This document shows, one piece after another, positions 47,247-59,200 of a stretch of 64,000 nucleotides of DNA. Both the position numbers and the translations under genes were made by a program. The notes beneath the pieces are model-generated. The model was given only the letters and a program-made list of their open reading frames with translations. It was not told the origin of the DNA and did no database searches. Each line of letters starts with the position of its first letter. Within the stretch, counting starts at the first letter, position 1. This stretch comes from Perognathus longimembris pacificus (lineage: Eukaryota; Chordata; Mammalia; Rodentia; Heteromyidae): contig NC_063176.1 in assembly GCF_023159225.1 (NCBI RefSeq), positions 4,600,963 through 4,664,962 of the forward strand, written 5' to 3'.

Positions 47247-47780
47247 TGTGGGGCATGCCCAGATGCCTTGCCTCAGAGGAAGTCCCAGCCCAACCCGCCT
47301 GTTTCCCAGCTCTGGGGTCAGGTGTGGCTATTATGCCAGAAAGGCGGTTCTAGCTGGCCTCGCCTCCCAGCCTTGGGACCACATGTGGCCAAGATGGCGC
47401 CTGGTGGTGAACCTGGAGGCGGTCCTGTGGGCTGTGACATAGATTAGGCTGCCTCTTAGGATTGGTCCTGCAGCCCTCCACCCTTGACAGACAGCTTAGG
47501 CCGCCCCTCACAGTCCCTAGATAGGTGCACGTACACCCCTCCCCTTCCTGCCGATCTTTGACCTGATTGGCTCCTGGGCCTTATTTAATAGAAGGCTCTA
47601 CCTCAATAAAGCGAGATGGGTGAGGCATTCTCCCGGACTCTGTCTAACTGTCCTCTGGCGAGGGGGGCTGGGTGGGGGCGGTCCATCGACCCTTCTCTTT
47701 TCTTGGCCCGCCCCATTTGGGGCAAGCTTCCCCATCTGTCCTGCAGGTCGGGAGAGCGCTGGGGGCCAAAGACCCCAACA
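47247..47780 (+). repeat. 5' LTR of the type-D-like provirus
   Basis: 534 bp, TGTGGGG...CCCCAACA. A TATA-like 'ggccttatttaatagaagg' precedes AATAAA in 'cctcaataaagcgagatggg' (about 47605), followed by R/U5. Closely similar to the 3' LTR over its whole length. Confidence 0.88.
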
Positions 47781-47781
47781 A

Positions 47782-47800
47782 CTAACACCCAATGTGGGGC
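47782..47800 (+). promoter_or_regulatory. Primer-binding site, tRNA-Lys-like
   Basis: 'CTAACACCCAATGTGGGGC' directly follows the 5' LTR (1 nt spacer). It resembles the Lys1,2-type site of betaretroviruses, with a few substitutions. Confidence 0.7.
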
Positions 47801-47877
47801 ACGAGCAAGCATAGGTTTAGAGCTATCGGCGAGCCAAGTCAAGTGAGTTCCGAGAGGTAAGGGTATCCCCGGAAAAG

Positions 47878-48333
47878 ATGGGGCAATCTCAAATGCAGCA
47901 TGATGATCCGGCGCTGAGGGTTCTGAGGCTCATGCTTCAAAGCATAGGTGTAGACATCTCAGCCTCCCAGGCCAAAAGGGTCTGGGAGACCTTGGCAAGT
48001 GCTGCGGCTTGGATGGTGGATGCTAATCTCTTCAGCTGGGCTACTTGGGACCATGTATTACAAGTGGCGAGGAAGAGGGAAATTAACTTGGGAACACTTC
48101 CCCCTCTTGTGGTTTACCCCACCCTATCCCCCCTCAAGGCCTATTTCTCCCCAGGCCCCCCAATGCCTGGGGACAGTAAAGGCCCTTTTAAGACACTCAC
48201 TCCCCCGGCTTCTTGGATGGAGGGGAGATGGCCCCTGGCTGCCCAGGAGGTTCAGTTGAATTCTGCTTGTTGTTGGCTAATTCCTCAGTTTTCTCTATCA
48301 TTGACCTCCTGGTGGACAATGAATGGGTTTTAG
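47878..48333 (+). pseudogene. gag: gag remnant (matrix N-terminus)
   Basis: ATG at 47878 opens a 151-codon frame beginning MGQ, the usual N-myristoylation context of retroviral matrix proteins. The first half has betaretrovirus-like matrix character (tryptophan-rich, LRLMLQSIGV). It then drifts out of the authentic frame and stops. Capsid and nucleocapsid zinc knuckles were not found downstream. Defective. Confidence 0.65.
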
Positions 48334-50227
48334 CAAGTGCCTCCCACCCCTGCCCCAGGTAATGGGCATGCTGAATTCCTGGAGGCTGGGCAGGGATGTG
48401 GAGACTCCAGCTCCTGGTAACCCTGCCCCCTACCCTAAAGCCTACAACCATGGCTTCACAATTCAATGTATCTTGCAATTCAAATGTGCCTTGCAATTCA
48501 AATGCTGGAAGGTGAAGGTGTCTTGCTCTGAGCCTGCTGAGGCTCTGACCAGCTCCACTGCCATTGTGTCTGTGTTCTGTTCGTGTCTTGTCTTCCATCT
48601 CCTGGACCTTCTCTGGTCATAGCATCCCACTTCAGCCCCCCATTGGAGCTGAACTGGTTTCTCAAAATGTGGCTTCTTCATTTGCCAAATAATCTGTGAA
48701 AATTTTTGTTTCCTAGGAAAAGTTTTGGTTTTCTAACTGACCACGTGGTTCTAAAATATGGGCAAAATAATATCATTTTGCCACTGGAATTCCAGAAAAC
48801 TTACATAGCCAATTGAAAAAAAAAATTCTAAGCGTGCCCCAAAATTGTACACAACTGTCTGTCTGTCTGTCTGTCTGTTGGTAAAACATGTAAAAACTAG
48901 CATCATGGTTTAAAAATTACTTGCCTTTTTAATTACTATTTTAACTTACTTTAAGTTTTGACGGATCTTTACACCCTGTGGGTGGGGTCACAGTAAACTG
49001 CCTGGAGGCAATCCTGACTCTTATCACCAGACTCCAAGCTGAAAGAAAAGAACCCAGGTTTTAAACCCAAAATGATCATGTTTGGGTAAAAGCAAATGTG
49101 TCTAAGAAAAACTCCAAAAGGTTCAAATGTGCAGCATGTGGTATAAGTATAATGATGTAAAATCAATGTGCTATTTTTTATGTCTATCTATGCTAAAAGT
49201 CAAGTGTACATCTGACCCTGACAATTCTTTGGTATAGACTAAGATTTTACTTCTCCATTTTTCTTTTCCTGTGCTCTCATAAACTCTTTAAGATCAAGGG
49301 ACAAGAATCATTTTGGAACGAGTGTGCAAATGTGGCTACTAACCTAGATTTTTCTGACCCAGGATTAATATTTTGCTTTATAAGATCCAGGTCGACATGT
49401 ATGTTATCTGGATGGACTGTGGCATTCCGTGGCTACAGGAAGCTGCTTCCACAGTCTGCTCCCAAACTAATATCTTTATCCAGTCTGTGTAGAAATTTGG
49501 AGGCAACACTGCAGGAGATGTCCAACCCATCTCTCCTGCCTGCCTCCATCATACATGACTAACGTTGCCTCCTGATTCAGGATGGAAGAAGCTGAACATT
49601 GTCCTGACCCTTTTCCCTCTTGATTGTTATTCATTTGTTCTCTATTCCACCTGCCAGTTAGGTTAAGTAATATAAAATAATTTGATTTGATGGCACCTAT
49701 ACTTTGGTAGAGTTACAAAACTGTTAGGTAAAATTAACTGGTTAAAGCCTTGGCTTCATCTGCCTACAGAAGATCTGCTTCTGCTTTTTGACTCCTTAAA
49801 GGATAAATCCCCCTCTGACATTATTACAATAACTCCATCACATCAAGTAATATTTCAAAAAATTCAGACGGCCCAAAATATGGCACAATTGGCTCATTAT
49901 AGGCCCAAATGTTCCCTTTGTCTTTTGGTCCTTCCCATCTCAGAGCTTTCCTCAGCCGCCATTACTCAGGTGGGCAAGCCTCTCCAATGGGTGCATGCAT
50001 CAGTAGGACGGGTTCCCAGGATTTACTCCCAGCTAGACCAGCTAGCTGACCTGGTAATTAAGGGCAGGGATACTTCCCTGAAACATTATGGGCAGGATCC
50101 TGATGTGCTTGTTATTCCCTACCGGCTGTCAGATTTTGAGTGGGTCAAAAGAAACCATAATCAGGTGTCTAATGCCTTGGAGAGGACCGTGAGGAGGTTG
50201 GACTGCCAGTATGGCACTTCAAAATGA
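48334..50227 (+). other. Degenerate proviral internal DNA
   Basis: Mostly unassignable. It has a (CTGT)n run at about 48857-48878 and an open stretch 49880-50227 that may be an eroded part of pol before RNase H. Reverse transcriptase active-site motifs were not seen, which suggests a large internal deletion. Confidence 0.4.
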
Positions 50228-50446
50228 GTAACCTCGGGCTGGGGATATAGCCTAGTGGCAAGAGTGCCTGCCTCGGATACACGAGGCCCTAGGTTCGATT
50301 CCCCAGCACCACATATACAGAAAACGGCCAGAAGCGGCACTGTGGCTCAAGTGGCAGAGTGCTAGCCTTGAGCGGGAAGAAGCCAGGGACAGTGCTCAGG
50401 CCCTGAGTCCAAGGCCCAGGACTGGCCAAAAAAAAAAAAAATATAT
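50228..50446 (+). repeat. Young ID-type dimeric SINE in the provirus
   Basis: Flanked by ATGAGTAACCTC on both sides. Near-identical in diagnostic positions to the copy at 34207. It interrupts proviral pol just before the RNase H remnant. Confidence 0.93.
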
Positions 50447-50464
50447 GAGTAACCTCATTTTCGA

Positions 50465-51060
50465 GGTTACAGTGGACTCCCCCCATACTTTTCTCTACCA
50501 AACGCCTTATTAAAGCTGTAAATGTTTTCACTGATGGAAAAGCAGGATCTGCCGCAGTGATATAGTCCACCTCCTCCCCTGCCAATAGAGAAGAGGACAC
50601 CCACTACTTTGAGCCAGTTACAGGGTCTACACAGTTTAAGGAGCTATATGCAGTTGCCCTGGCACTAACCCATGTTCAAAAACCGATGAACCTGTTTTCT
50701 GATAATTTATATGTAGTTAATTTGTTACCAACTCTAATGTCATTGGCCAAGCCATAACCGAGAGGCATAATAAGACCCTAAAGGACCAATTAATAAAACA
50801 AAAAGGGGGAGGTAACCCCCATGATCAGTTAAGGACAGCCATGTTTAAATTTTTCCAAAGACCAACCTCTGATGGCTTTTGAGAGGCATTGGTCAAATCA
50901 GACACCTTATTTAAAGGTGGAAGTCTGATGGAAGGACCTCCTTACTGGATCATGGCAAGGTCCTGACCTGCTTATTAGTGTGGGAAGGGGCTTTGTATGC
51001 GTTTTCCAGATTGGGGAACCAAGCCCTATTTGGATACATGCTAGATACCTAAAATAGTGT
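50465..51060 (+). pseudogene. pol: pol remnant: RNase H and integrase C-terminus
   Basis: About 50500-50735 has an RNase H-like order: an FTDGKAGSAAV motif with the first catalytic Asp, then KELYAVALAL with the Glu, then LFSDNLYVV with the second Asp. After a gap, about 50770-51060 resembles the integrase tail, including the 'GGGNPHDQL' type block and a tryptophan-rich DNA-binding end, spread over frames with several stops. Identified by motif order, not by search. Confidence 0.7.
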
Positions 51061-51460
51061 TCACCAGAATAACTACCCATGAGCACCCCCTCTTGAGGTA
51101 TGCTTCCTTGCTTGTTCTCTCTAGGAATGAAAAAGACCATGGTAGATTTCTTCCTGCTCCTTCCTGGAAACACGGGAAACCTGACTGCATGTATCAGCAA
51201 TTGTGGACAACAATGGAGGCAGCCAGCCTCCCTTCCTTCCAGTCGCCCAGCCCTACCCCCTGGTTCAGGGTTGCTAGCACCATCCTAGATCTGCAATCTC
51301 AACTCGACTCCTTAGCTGCCGTGGTCCTCCAGAATCGCTGAGGCCTGGACATGCTCACTGCCAGAGAAGGAAGACTCTGCCTGCTTTATCCTGACCAGCT
51401 GAACTCCAGTTGGGCTGAACTCCAATTTTCCCTTGACTGAGCTAAATGGGTGGCACCCTT
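51060..51460 (+). pseudogene. env: env remnant (transmembrane subunit)
   Basis: The frame 51057-51341 runs into LDLQSQLDSLAAVVLQNR, followed by a TGA and the continuing motif GLDMLTAREGRLCLL in the same frame. That is the heptad and CX6CC-proximal region of gammaretrovirus-type TM proteins. The surface subunit is missing. A stop lies inside the motif, so no Env is produced. Confidence 0.75.
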
Positions 51461-51910
51461 AACTTCTCCCCATTGTGAGAGAGATCCCCCATGATCCTTG
51501 TATTTACATTTGGTGCTGTGTTTACATTTGATCCTGTGTTTACATTTGGCCCTTGCGTGGTTGATAGGCTTCTCCTATTTCTTAAGCAATGAGCCAGAGC
51601 TGTCCAGTTAATGGTGGTCTGAGAGCAATATGCTGCCTTTAACCGATTGGGAACCCTATGAGGTTGTCCATGGCCCCTACCAGAATGTTCAGCCTACCAG
51701 AATGTGCAGGCCAGAGACAAAAATAACAGGGCCTCCTCCTGAGTGCCAATTCTCCCCCCCCCCCACCCCGAGTGCTTCTACTGGGCTGGCAGGCCCTGTA
51801 GGTAGGTTTGCTTGAAGAGCTAGAGTGGTAGTCAATGACGGGTAATATCCTCAGAGGAGGGCAACCTAAGACAGGCACACTCTGGAGTAGGGCAGCCACC
51901 TGCTAATAAA

Positions 51911-51926
51911 AACAAAAAGGGGGAGA
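51911..51926 (+). promoter_or_regulatory. Polypurine tract
   Basis: 'aacaaaaagggggaga' directly abuts the TG of the 3' LTR, the plus-strand primer position in retroviruses. Confidence 0.85.
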
Positions 51927-52443
51927 TGTGGGGAGTGCCTGGATGCCTTGCCTCAGAGGAAGTCCCAGCCCAACCCGCCTGTTTCCCAGCTCTGGGGTTA
52001 CACGTGTCTATTATGCCGGAAAGATGGTTCCAGCTGGCCCCGCCTCCCAGCTTTGGAACCATGTGTGGCCAAGATGGCCCCTGGTGGTGAACCCGGAGGT
52101 GGTCCTGTGGGTTGTGACATAGAATTAGGCCGCCTCTTAGGATTGGTCCCTTGGCCCTCCACCCTTGACCGACCGCTCAGGCCGCCCCTCACAGTCCCTA
52201 GATTGGTGTGTGTACACCCCTCCCCTTCCTGCCCCTCTCCGACCTATTTAAGAGAGGAGCTTATTTCAATAAAGCGAGTCGGGTGCAGACATTCTCCCAG
52301 ACCCGTGTGACTGTCCTCCGGTGAGGGGGGGCTGGGTGTGGGCGTCTGTCGACCCTTCTCCTTTCTTGGCCCGCCCTGATCGGGGTGAGCTTCCCCATCT
52401 CTCTCGAAGGTCAGGAGAGCGCTGGGGGCCAAAGACCCCGACA
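51927..52443 (+). repeat. 3' LTR of the type-D-like provirus
   Basis: 517 bp, starts TGTGGGGAGTG and ends CCCCGACA. The AATAAA is in 'atttcaataaagcgagtcgg' (about 52270). It lacks the short 'gattggctcctgggcc' block present in the 5' LTR and has several point differences, so the insertion is not very recent. Confidence 0.88.
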
Positions 52444-52635
52444 TCTTTGTTCTAAACAGGTTACTGGATGGGAATACCAAAGTGGCCTTGAGAGTCCTTC
52501 AGTGTTCACATGCCCTTCACAACGTGGAGTAGGAGACTGAAAAGGCTCTTTCTTTCTTCCTGTGTCAACCTGGACGATGATGGCCTTGTCTATGGATTTC
52601 TAGGATCTGCGTGACAGGTGACTACACCCACATTC

Positions 52636-52858
52636 CACTTTTTTTTTTTTTTTTTTTTTTTGGCCAGTCCTGGGCCTTGGACTCAGGGCCTAAGCACTGT
52701 CCCTGGCTTCTTCCCGCTCAAGGCTAGCACTCTGCCACTTGAGCCACAGCGCCGCTTCTGGCCGTTTTCTGTATATGTGGTGCTGGGGAATCGAACCTAG
52801 GGCCTCGGGTATACCGAGGCAGGCACTCTTGCCACTAGGCTATATCCCCAGCCCCCAC
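52636..52858 (-). repeat. Young ID-type dimeric SINE with TSD
   Basis: Antisense copy flanked by CCACATTCCACTTTT. Shares 'ctcgggtata(c/t)cgaggcagg'-type variants with the copy at 55481. Confidence 0.93.
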
Positions 52859-53089
52859 ATTCCACTTTTGATGTAAGTATGGGGTTTTGTGAACTTTTCT
52901 GACCTGCGTGAACTGTGAGCTCAAACATTCTGCTCCATGAGAACGATGATATGAACTTTTCTGTCTTTGAACCATGATCTTTTTGATATCCAACACCCAA
53001 CTAGCTAAGATTACAGATGTGAGCCACTGGTGCTTAGCCACCATAGAGTTTTTAATAGAATTCACTTTGTTCACAGCTTTTTTTCTCCA

Positions 53090-53175
53090 GTGTTTTCCTT
53101 ATCATTTGCTTTTTGATTGTAAAGGTGATCTACAGAGAGGTTACAGTTATATAAATTGCCCTCCCTCACTTTCTC
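53090..53175 (-). mobile_element. Short L1 3' tail
   Basis: 'gtgatctacagagaggttac' and 'ccctccctcactttctcctg' match the complemented L1 3' terminus. About 85 bp. Confidence 0.55.
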
Positions 53176-53718
53176 CTGCTTCCCCCCCCCGTACTTTCCT
53201 CTCTCACAAGTTGGAAAGTACATTTCCGACATAGTGTCCAGTGAGTACCACTATTGCACTGGTCTGTCCTTTGTCCTGCCATTTCTGTGATTACTGGCAG
53301 CAGCATGACAGTGTAAGAGGTATTGTACATTATAACAAATCCATGAGGCAAAAGAGCCTAAGGTGAAGGAAGTCTATGGGGTGTGGTGCTTGGAACTGGT
53401 GAAATCCTTCAGGTCCACCCCAAGGCAGCTCCCAGGACTCCAAAATGATATTTAACCAGAATGAGGTATTAGTTCAACATCTTTCACTTTTAGCTGGAGT
53501 ATGACTCTTAGAAAAAAATAAGAGATAGTATATAAGCAAGCCTGGGTTCATCCAAGACCTGTTTATTCTTTTGCAATTGTGACTGGATGGTGTGTACTTT
53601 ATGGAGCAATGAAAAGAAGTAGTTACACTTTAACTTCTGGATTGATTTATCCACGAATGTAAGGGAGAATATATTTAGACACTCAAGCCAAACACAAGGA
53701 AGGCTGGCATTGAACAAA

Positions 53719-54442
53719 TTGCCTTTGAATTGGCCTTCCCTTCTTCTGCTGATGCCAGTGATGTTCTGCTTTGAGTCTGCCAGTGGCGGGCAGGTGCTGG
53801 TGGTACCCATGGAGTACAGCCATTGGATGAACGTGAAGGTGATCCTGGAAGAGCTCGTGCACAGAGGCCACGAGGTCACTGTGCTGACATCCTCGGCGGC
53901 CACCGGTGTGGAGTTTGGAAAGCCATCCCCTTTTAAATTTGAGATTTTCACCAGGTCTTTGAATACAAAGGAGTTAGAAAGTCTTTTAAAAGTGCACATT
54001 GAAGAATGGACCTATGAGTTCCCCAAATACTCAGCCTGGAAATTTTATTCAAGACTACAAAGCCTGTTTGCAGAATATTCTGATATTTTTGAAATGCTCT
54101 GCAAAGACATGGTTTTGAACAAGAAACTAATGCAAAGGCTGCAGGCGTCGAGGTTTGACGTCCTGCTGGCAGACCCTTTCTTTCCCTGCGGGGAGCTGCT
54201 GGCTGAGCTCCTGAACATTCCCTTTCTGCACACTCTGCGCTTCACTCCCGGGAGCCAATATGAGAAGCACTGTGGAGGACTTCCCTTCCCTCCCTCCTAC
54301 GTGCCTGTCGCTCTGTCTGAGCTCACTGATCGAATGACATTCATGGAGAGGGTGACAAATATGATGACCGGGATTTTTTTCGACTACTACTTTCAAGCAT
54401 TTAATGAGAAGAAGTGGAATCGGTTTTATAGTGAAGTTCTAG
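53719..54442 (+). CDS. UGT2B: UGT2B-like exon 1
   Basis: Open frame with a hydrophobic leader ([13 protein letters not shown]), [40 protein letters not shown] and [20 protein letters not shown], ending CTAG|GTAAGC. Counting 724 nt back from the donor lands on TTG, not ATG; the upstream frame is open to a TAG at 53620 and contains no ATG. Codons downstream look conserved, so the gene was functional until recently or still is. Confidence 0.92.
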
Positions 54443-56173
54443 GTAAGCTATGACTTTGTGAAGATTTAACCCTAACTGTTCTGTTCCTTTGAAGGTGAGC
54501 CTAAGAAAACATAAAACCTAAGCACACAAGGGAAATACAGAGCAATGAAATGAAGGGCTGACATTACAGATGCAATCCCAAGTCTCTGGCCCCCTTCTCT
54601 TCAGAAACATTTCAGGAAATAATAACTCTGCTACTTGAACAAATACTTTTTTTCCCAAAAGATTTTGGGTACATTTTTACTATAATTTTACTTCAGTTTA
54701 AATAATAATATGCCAGGTACTAGTAGCTCGGGCTTGTAATCCTACCTATTCAGAAGGCTGACAGCTCAAAGCTAGCCCAGGCAGGAAAGTCCGTGAGAAT
54801 TTTATCTCCAGTTAAACACCAAAGACCACAAATAGAGCTGTGGATCAAGTGTGATAGAGAGCAAAAGAAGCTGAAGGAGAGAAGGGATGACATGGTCCAA
54901 AAAGAAATGTACTCATTACCTGACTTGTACAACTGTAATCCCTCTGTATACCCTCTGTATAATGACATAAAAAAATTGAAAACAAATAATATCAAGGACA
55001 GTGCCCAGGCCCTGATTTCAACCCGAGGATTAGCTCAAAAACAAAAACAAAAAGAACACTAATTACAGATCTCATTAATGTCTTAATGTCTACAGCTATG
55101 CATATTTAGTCCTTTCAGTTGATTTATCACCAATTCTATGTAGCACTAAGGAAATTGTTCCATCTTTTCTAGCTTAGTTTTCTCACTTACAAAGAAATAA
55201 TTTGTCTATAATTGTAGGCATGATCCTTCATAATTACAAATAATATCTATTTAGACATACATAGTGTCTATCCCCTGCAGGAAAGGCTTTAATGACTGTG
55301 ACCAATTCTTCCCCATCTCTTCCTGGAGAGCAGGAGAGTAATTTTATCAGCCTCTTAATATGAACCAAATTCAGCAGCATCACTAGGAATTTAGTTATAC
55401 TTTCAAAAACCATCTGTTCTGGAAAATCAAGGACCCATAAAATTCTTGTTTAAACTGTAGAAACCACCTGAGATGGCTTTCTTTTTTTTTTTTTTTTTGG
55501 CCAGTCCTGGGCCTTGGACTCAGGGCCTGAGCACTGTCCCTGGCTTCTTCCCGCTCAAGGCTAGCACTCTGCCACTTGAGCCACAGCGCCGCTTCTGGCC
55601 GTTTTCTGTGTATGTGGTGCTGGGGAATCGAACCTAGGGCCTCGTGTATCCGAGGCAGGCACTCTTGCCACTAGGCTATATCCCCAGCCCCGTGAGATGG
55701 CTTTCTTAATGTATGTGATAATAATTAATTCTGGGGATCAAAATGTTTCTAAATTTTTATTTGATACTCTATAGCTTTGAGTGGATGTATTTTAGATACA
55801 GAATCATACCTGCATCATTATAAATAAACATCCTTTATCAAAACACAATATTTAAATGTCTCACCTACATCATCCCAACATTTTTCAGGAAGTCACATGG
55901 TTTATATCAGAGCAAACTTCTTCATGATCCTTCTATTATATTCTGTTCTCCTTTCAGGAAGACCCACTACAATACTTGAGCTCTTGGCCAAAGCTGATAT
56001 ATGGCTCATTAGAACTTCCTGGGATTTGGACTTTCCTCGCCCACTCTTACCAAATTTTGAATTTGTGGGAGGACTCCATTGCAAACCTGCCAAACCTCTG
56101 CCTGAGGTAAACCTGTCCCTGTAGGCTGACTGGCCCTCTCCCTCCCTCTCTCCTACCTCTCTGTTTCTCTCTC

Positions 56174-56213
<40 letters not shown>

Positions 56214-59200
56214 TTTCTGCTCTTCTTTTGCAATGACATTGCATTCCTCATCCAGGGGTCTACATCAGCTAACTAGATGTGAGAGGTACAATCAAGTATC
56301 CTGTTGGTTGTCGACTCATGTATTTCAATACCACTGCAATTGTCTAGGTTTTGTGACTGTCGAGATAAACGGAGGAATAACTGGAATCTTTGGAGAACAT
56401 GGTTAGTAAAATGGAGCCTTCATTGTTGAAGTCATAAGGAAGAATAAATGATTCATGCAAAGAATATTTACTAAGTAACCACAATATACCAGAGGCAAAG
56501 GGTGGCTCTCTGAGACAGGAAGTAGAAACAGATTCTGAACACAGATCTTAGGTCTATTTGGATAGGGAAACTAAAAAATAAAAGTTCTGTGTTATTAAAG
56601 TGTTATCATAAAAAATACAAAAATGTTTGTTGTGCCAAGTCGCAAGACCACCACCAAGAAGACCACCGAGACTCAGACATTCTGAAATGCAAAAGCAAGG
56701 CAAGGCTTTATTAAGCGAGCTGCAACTTGGGCCTCGTCCTACCCACCGACACAGCGGAGGTTAGGAGGGAGCCCTGAGCTGTGATTACACAGGGCTTATA
56801 AAGGCAAAGAACAAGGTTACAACAATCAGGCGTTCAAGCAAGCAAGATTAGGACACAGGTACAAATCTGATTGGCTCAGGGTTCAATTCTAAAATGGGGT
56901 TCACGTCGTAAAATGGGGCTCACGTGGTAAAATGGGGCCTAACTTCAAAGTCTGGCACTTCAGTTAAGCAAACAGAAGGAAAGCATGAATATTAAGCTAA
57001 ATCTCTGCTATTGTCAGATCATACATAAAATACAAAAGAATAAAAATCTTGTAAATTAAGTAGTTTGTCCTTAGGGTTTTATTGGGAGGATTGTTATTGT
57101 CTCAAATGCATTGTATGCTGTTGATAAAACTTTTTATTTGTTATTTGAATTTTATACTAATATCATAAATTTTCCCAATTGTCCTAGATTATATATGATC
57201 AATTTGGAAAAAATATATATGTAATGTGTGTGCGTCCTTTTAATATTACCTAGAGATCTTCTTCATCACAAGGATATCTGTTATATATTATATTTATTGT
57301 CTTTCACCTCTACGTTTACTCATGGGTTTTCTCTCTTTTCATCATAAGTAAGTAAGGCTTATTAATTTGACTGTTTCAAAGAATCAACTCTGTTTCATTG
57401 ATTCTTGATATTCTGTGTTTATCTGAAGTTCACTTACTTTTGGTCCATGCTTTCTATCATATCCTTGCTACAACTGCTTTAGTGTTTCATCTGCCCCTAT
57501 TTGCCTAAGAGGTTAAGATTCCTCATTTGATCATTTATTTTCCTTATGTGTCTGTTTTTAACGTAGACACTCAGAAGTATAAACTCTATTTAGTATTACT
57601 GTATCTCACAAATACAAGTATTTGGTGTTCCTCATATTATTTGTTGCTGGGAATGTTTTATATGTCATAATTTGCTTTCCTCAGTGAACTACTATTTTTT
57701 TTTCTATTGTATATTACTGAGTCCATATGAGTTTGTGCAATCGGAGTTAACCTTCAGGTTAATTACCACTTTGATTTCATGAGGACTTGCTAAGATAAAG
57801 ACTTTATTTTACCAGACTTTGTATTTGCTTTTTGGCCTTGTTTTTTAGTTCAATATATGACTTACTTAGGAAAGAACTGAAGGCACTCAATTTTTAAAAG
57901 TGTATTCTACTGCTGTGGGATGGAATACAATAATATGTCTATTGACACTACTCGATCTACAGTTTACTTAAATTCTTTTTTTAAATTTTTATTGTCAAAC
58001 TGATATACAGAGAGGTTACAGTTTCATACCTTAGGCATTGGATACATTTCTTGTACTGTTTGTTACCTCCTCCCTCATTTCCCCCTCCACCCTCCCCCTT
58101 TCCATTCTGCCCCGCGCCATGAGTTGTTCAGTTCATTTACACCAAACAATTTTGCAAGTATTGCTTTTGTAGTTGTTTGTAGTTGTTTGTCTTTTTACCC
58201 AGTGTCTCACAATTTTGCTATTCCCTTTCAGTTTCCTAGTTCTAATACCACTATACACGGTTTCCAATATACTCAGATAAGATACAAAGGTAGTGCAGGT
58301 ACAACCACAGGAAGGGGATACAAGAGGATCATCAATAATACGGTTACACTTAGCACATTGAAAGTAGTTACAACAGTGACATAACAATAGTTTCCATAAC
58401 ATAGAGTTCATTTCACTTAGCATCATCTTATGTGTTCATAAGGGTATACCTACTGGGCTCTTGTGATCCTCTGCTATGACTTGCCTAAACCTGTGCTAAT
58501 TATTCCCTATGAGAGAGACCATAGAGTCCATGTTTCTTGGGGTCTGGCTCACTTCACTTAGTATAATTTTTTCCAAGTCCTTCCATTTCCTTACAAATGG
58601 GGCAATGTCATTCTTTCTGATAGAGGCATAAAACTCCATTGTGTATATGTACCATATTTTCCTGATCCACTCGTCACTGAGGGGCATCTGGGTTGGTTCC
58701 ATATTCTAGCTATGACAAATTGTGCTGCAATGAACACTGTTGTGCTGGTGGCTTTAGTGTATTCTTGTTTGTGGTTTTTTGGGTAGATGCCCAAAAGTGG
58801 GGCTGCTGCGCCACAGGGGAGCTCTATGTTTAGCCTTCTAAGAAATCTCCATACTGCTTGCCAGAGTGGCTGAATCAGTATACATTCCCAGCAACAATGA
58901 AGTAGGGTTCTCTTTTGGCCACATCCCCTCCAACATTTGTCATTGTTAGTTTTATTGATATAGGACATTATTTCTGGGGTGAGATGGAATCTCAATGTTG
59001 TTTTGGTTTGCATTTCTTTTATGGCCAGTGATGTAGAGCACTTTTTCATATGTCTCTTGGCCATTCTCATTTCCTCATCAGAGAAGTTTTTTGTTTTTTT
59101 TTAAGTCTTTACCCACTTGATGAGGGGGCTATTGCTTCTTTGCGATTTTGTTTTGAAGGAAGGTAATTTTTTTAGTTCTACATATATTTTAGATATGAGG

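Larger units (their letters stand above)
47247..52443 (+). mobile_element. Type-D-like provirus (betaretroviral gag/pol, gammaretroviral-type env)
   Basis: About 5.2 kb provirus with two LTRs, tRNA-Lys-like primer site, a gag start, RNase H and integrase remnants, env TM remnant and polypurine tract. The target repeat is CCTTTG (47241-47246) and TCTTTG (52444-52449), a 6-bp duplication with one change. Large parts of gag, protease, reverse transcriptase and the env surface unit are missing and every reading frame is broken, so it cannot replicate. Betaretroviral pol joined to a gammaretroviral-type env is the known type-D arrangement. A SINE interrupts the pol region. Confidence 0.85.
52444..53718 (+). 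promoter_or_regulatory. 5' flank of the plus-strand UGT2B gene
   Basis: 52444-52620 continues the duplicated flank after the provirus: 'ttctaaac', 'atgggaatacc', 'gagagtcctt' and 'atgatggcctt', in the order seen on the minus strand from 29455 to 29290. Closer to the gene are a SINE (52636) and an L1 tail (about 53090-53170). No clear TATA or HNF1 element was identified. Confidence 0.55.

Noticed and set aside
47603..47846. Overlapping frames on both strands within the 5' LTR
   Set aside because: GC-rich LTR sequence has few stops by chance; no coding evidence.
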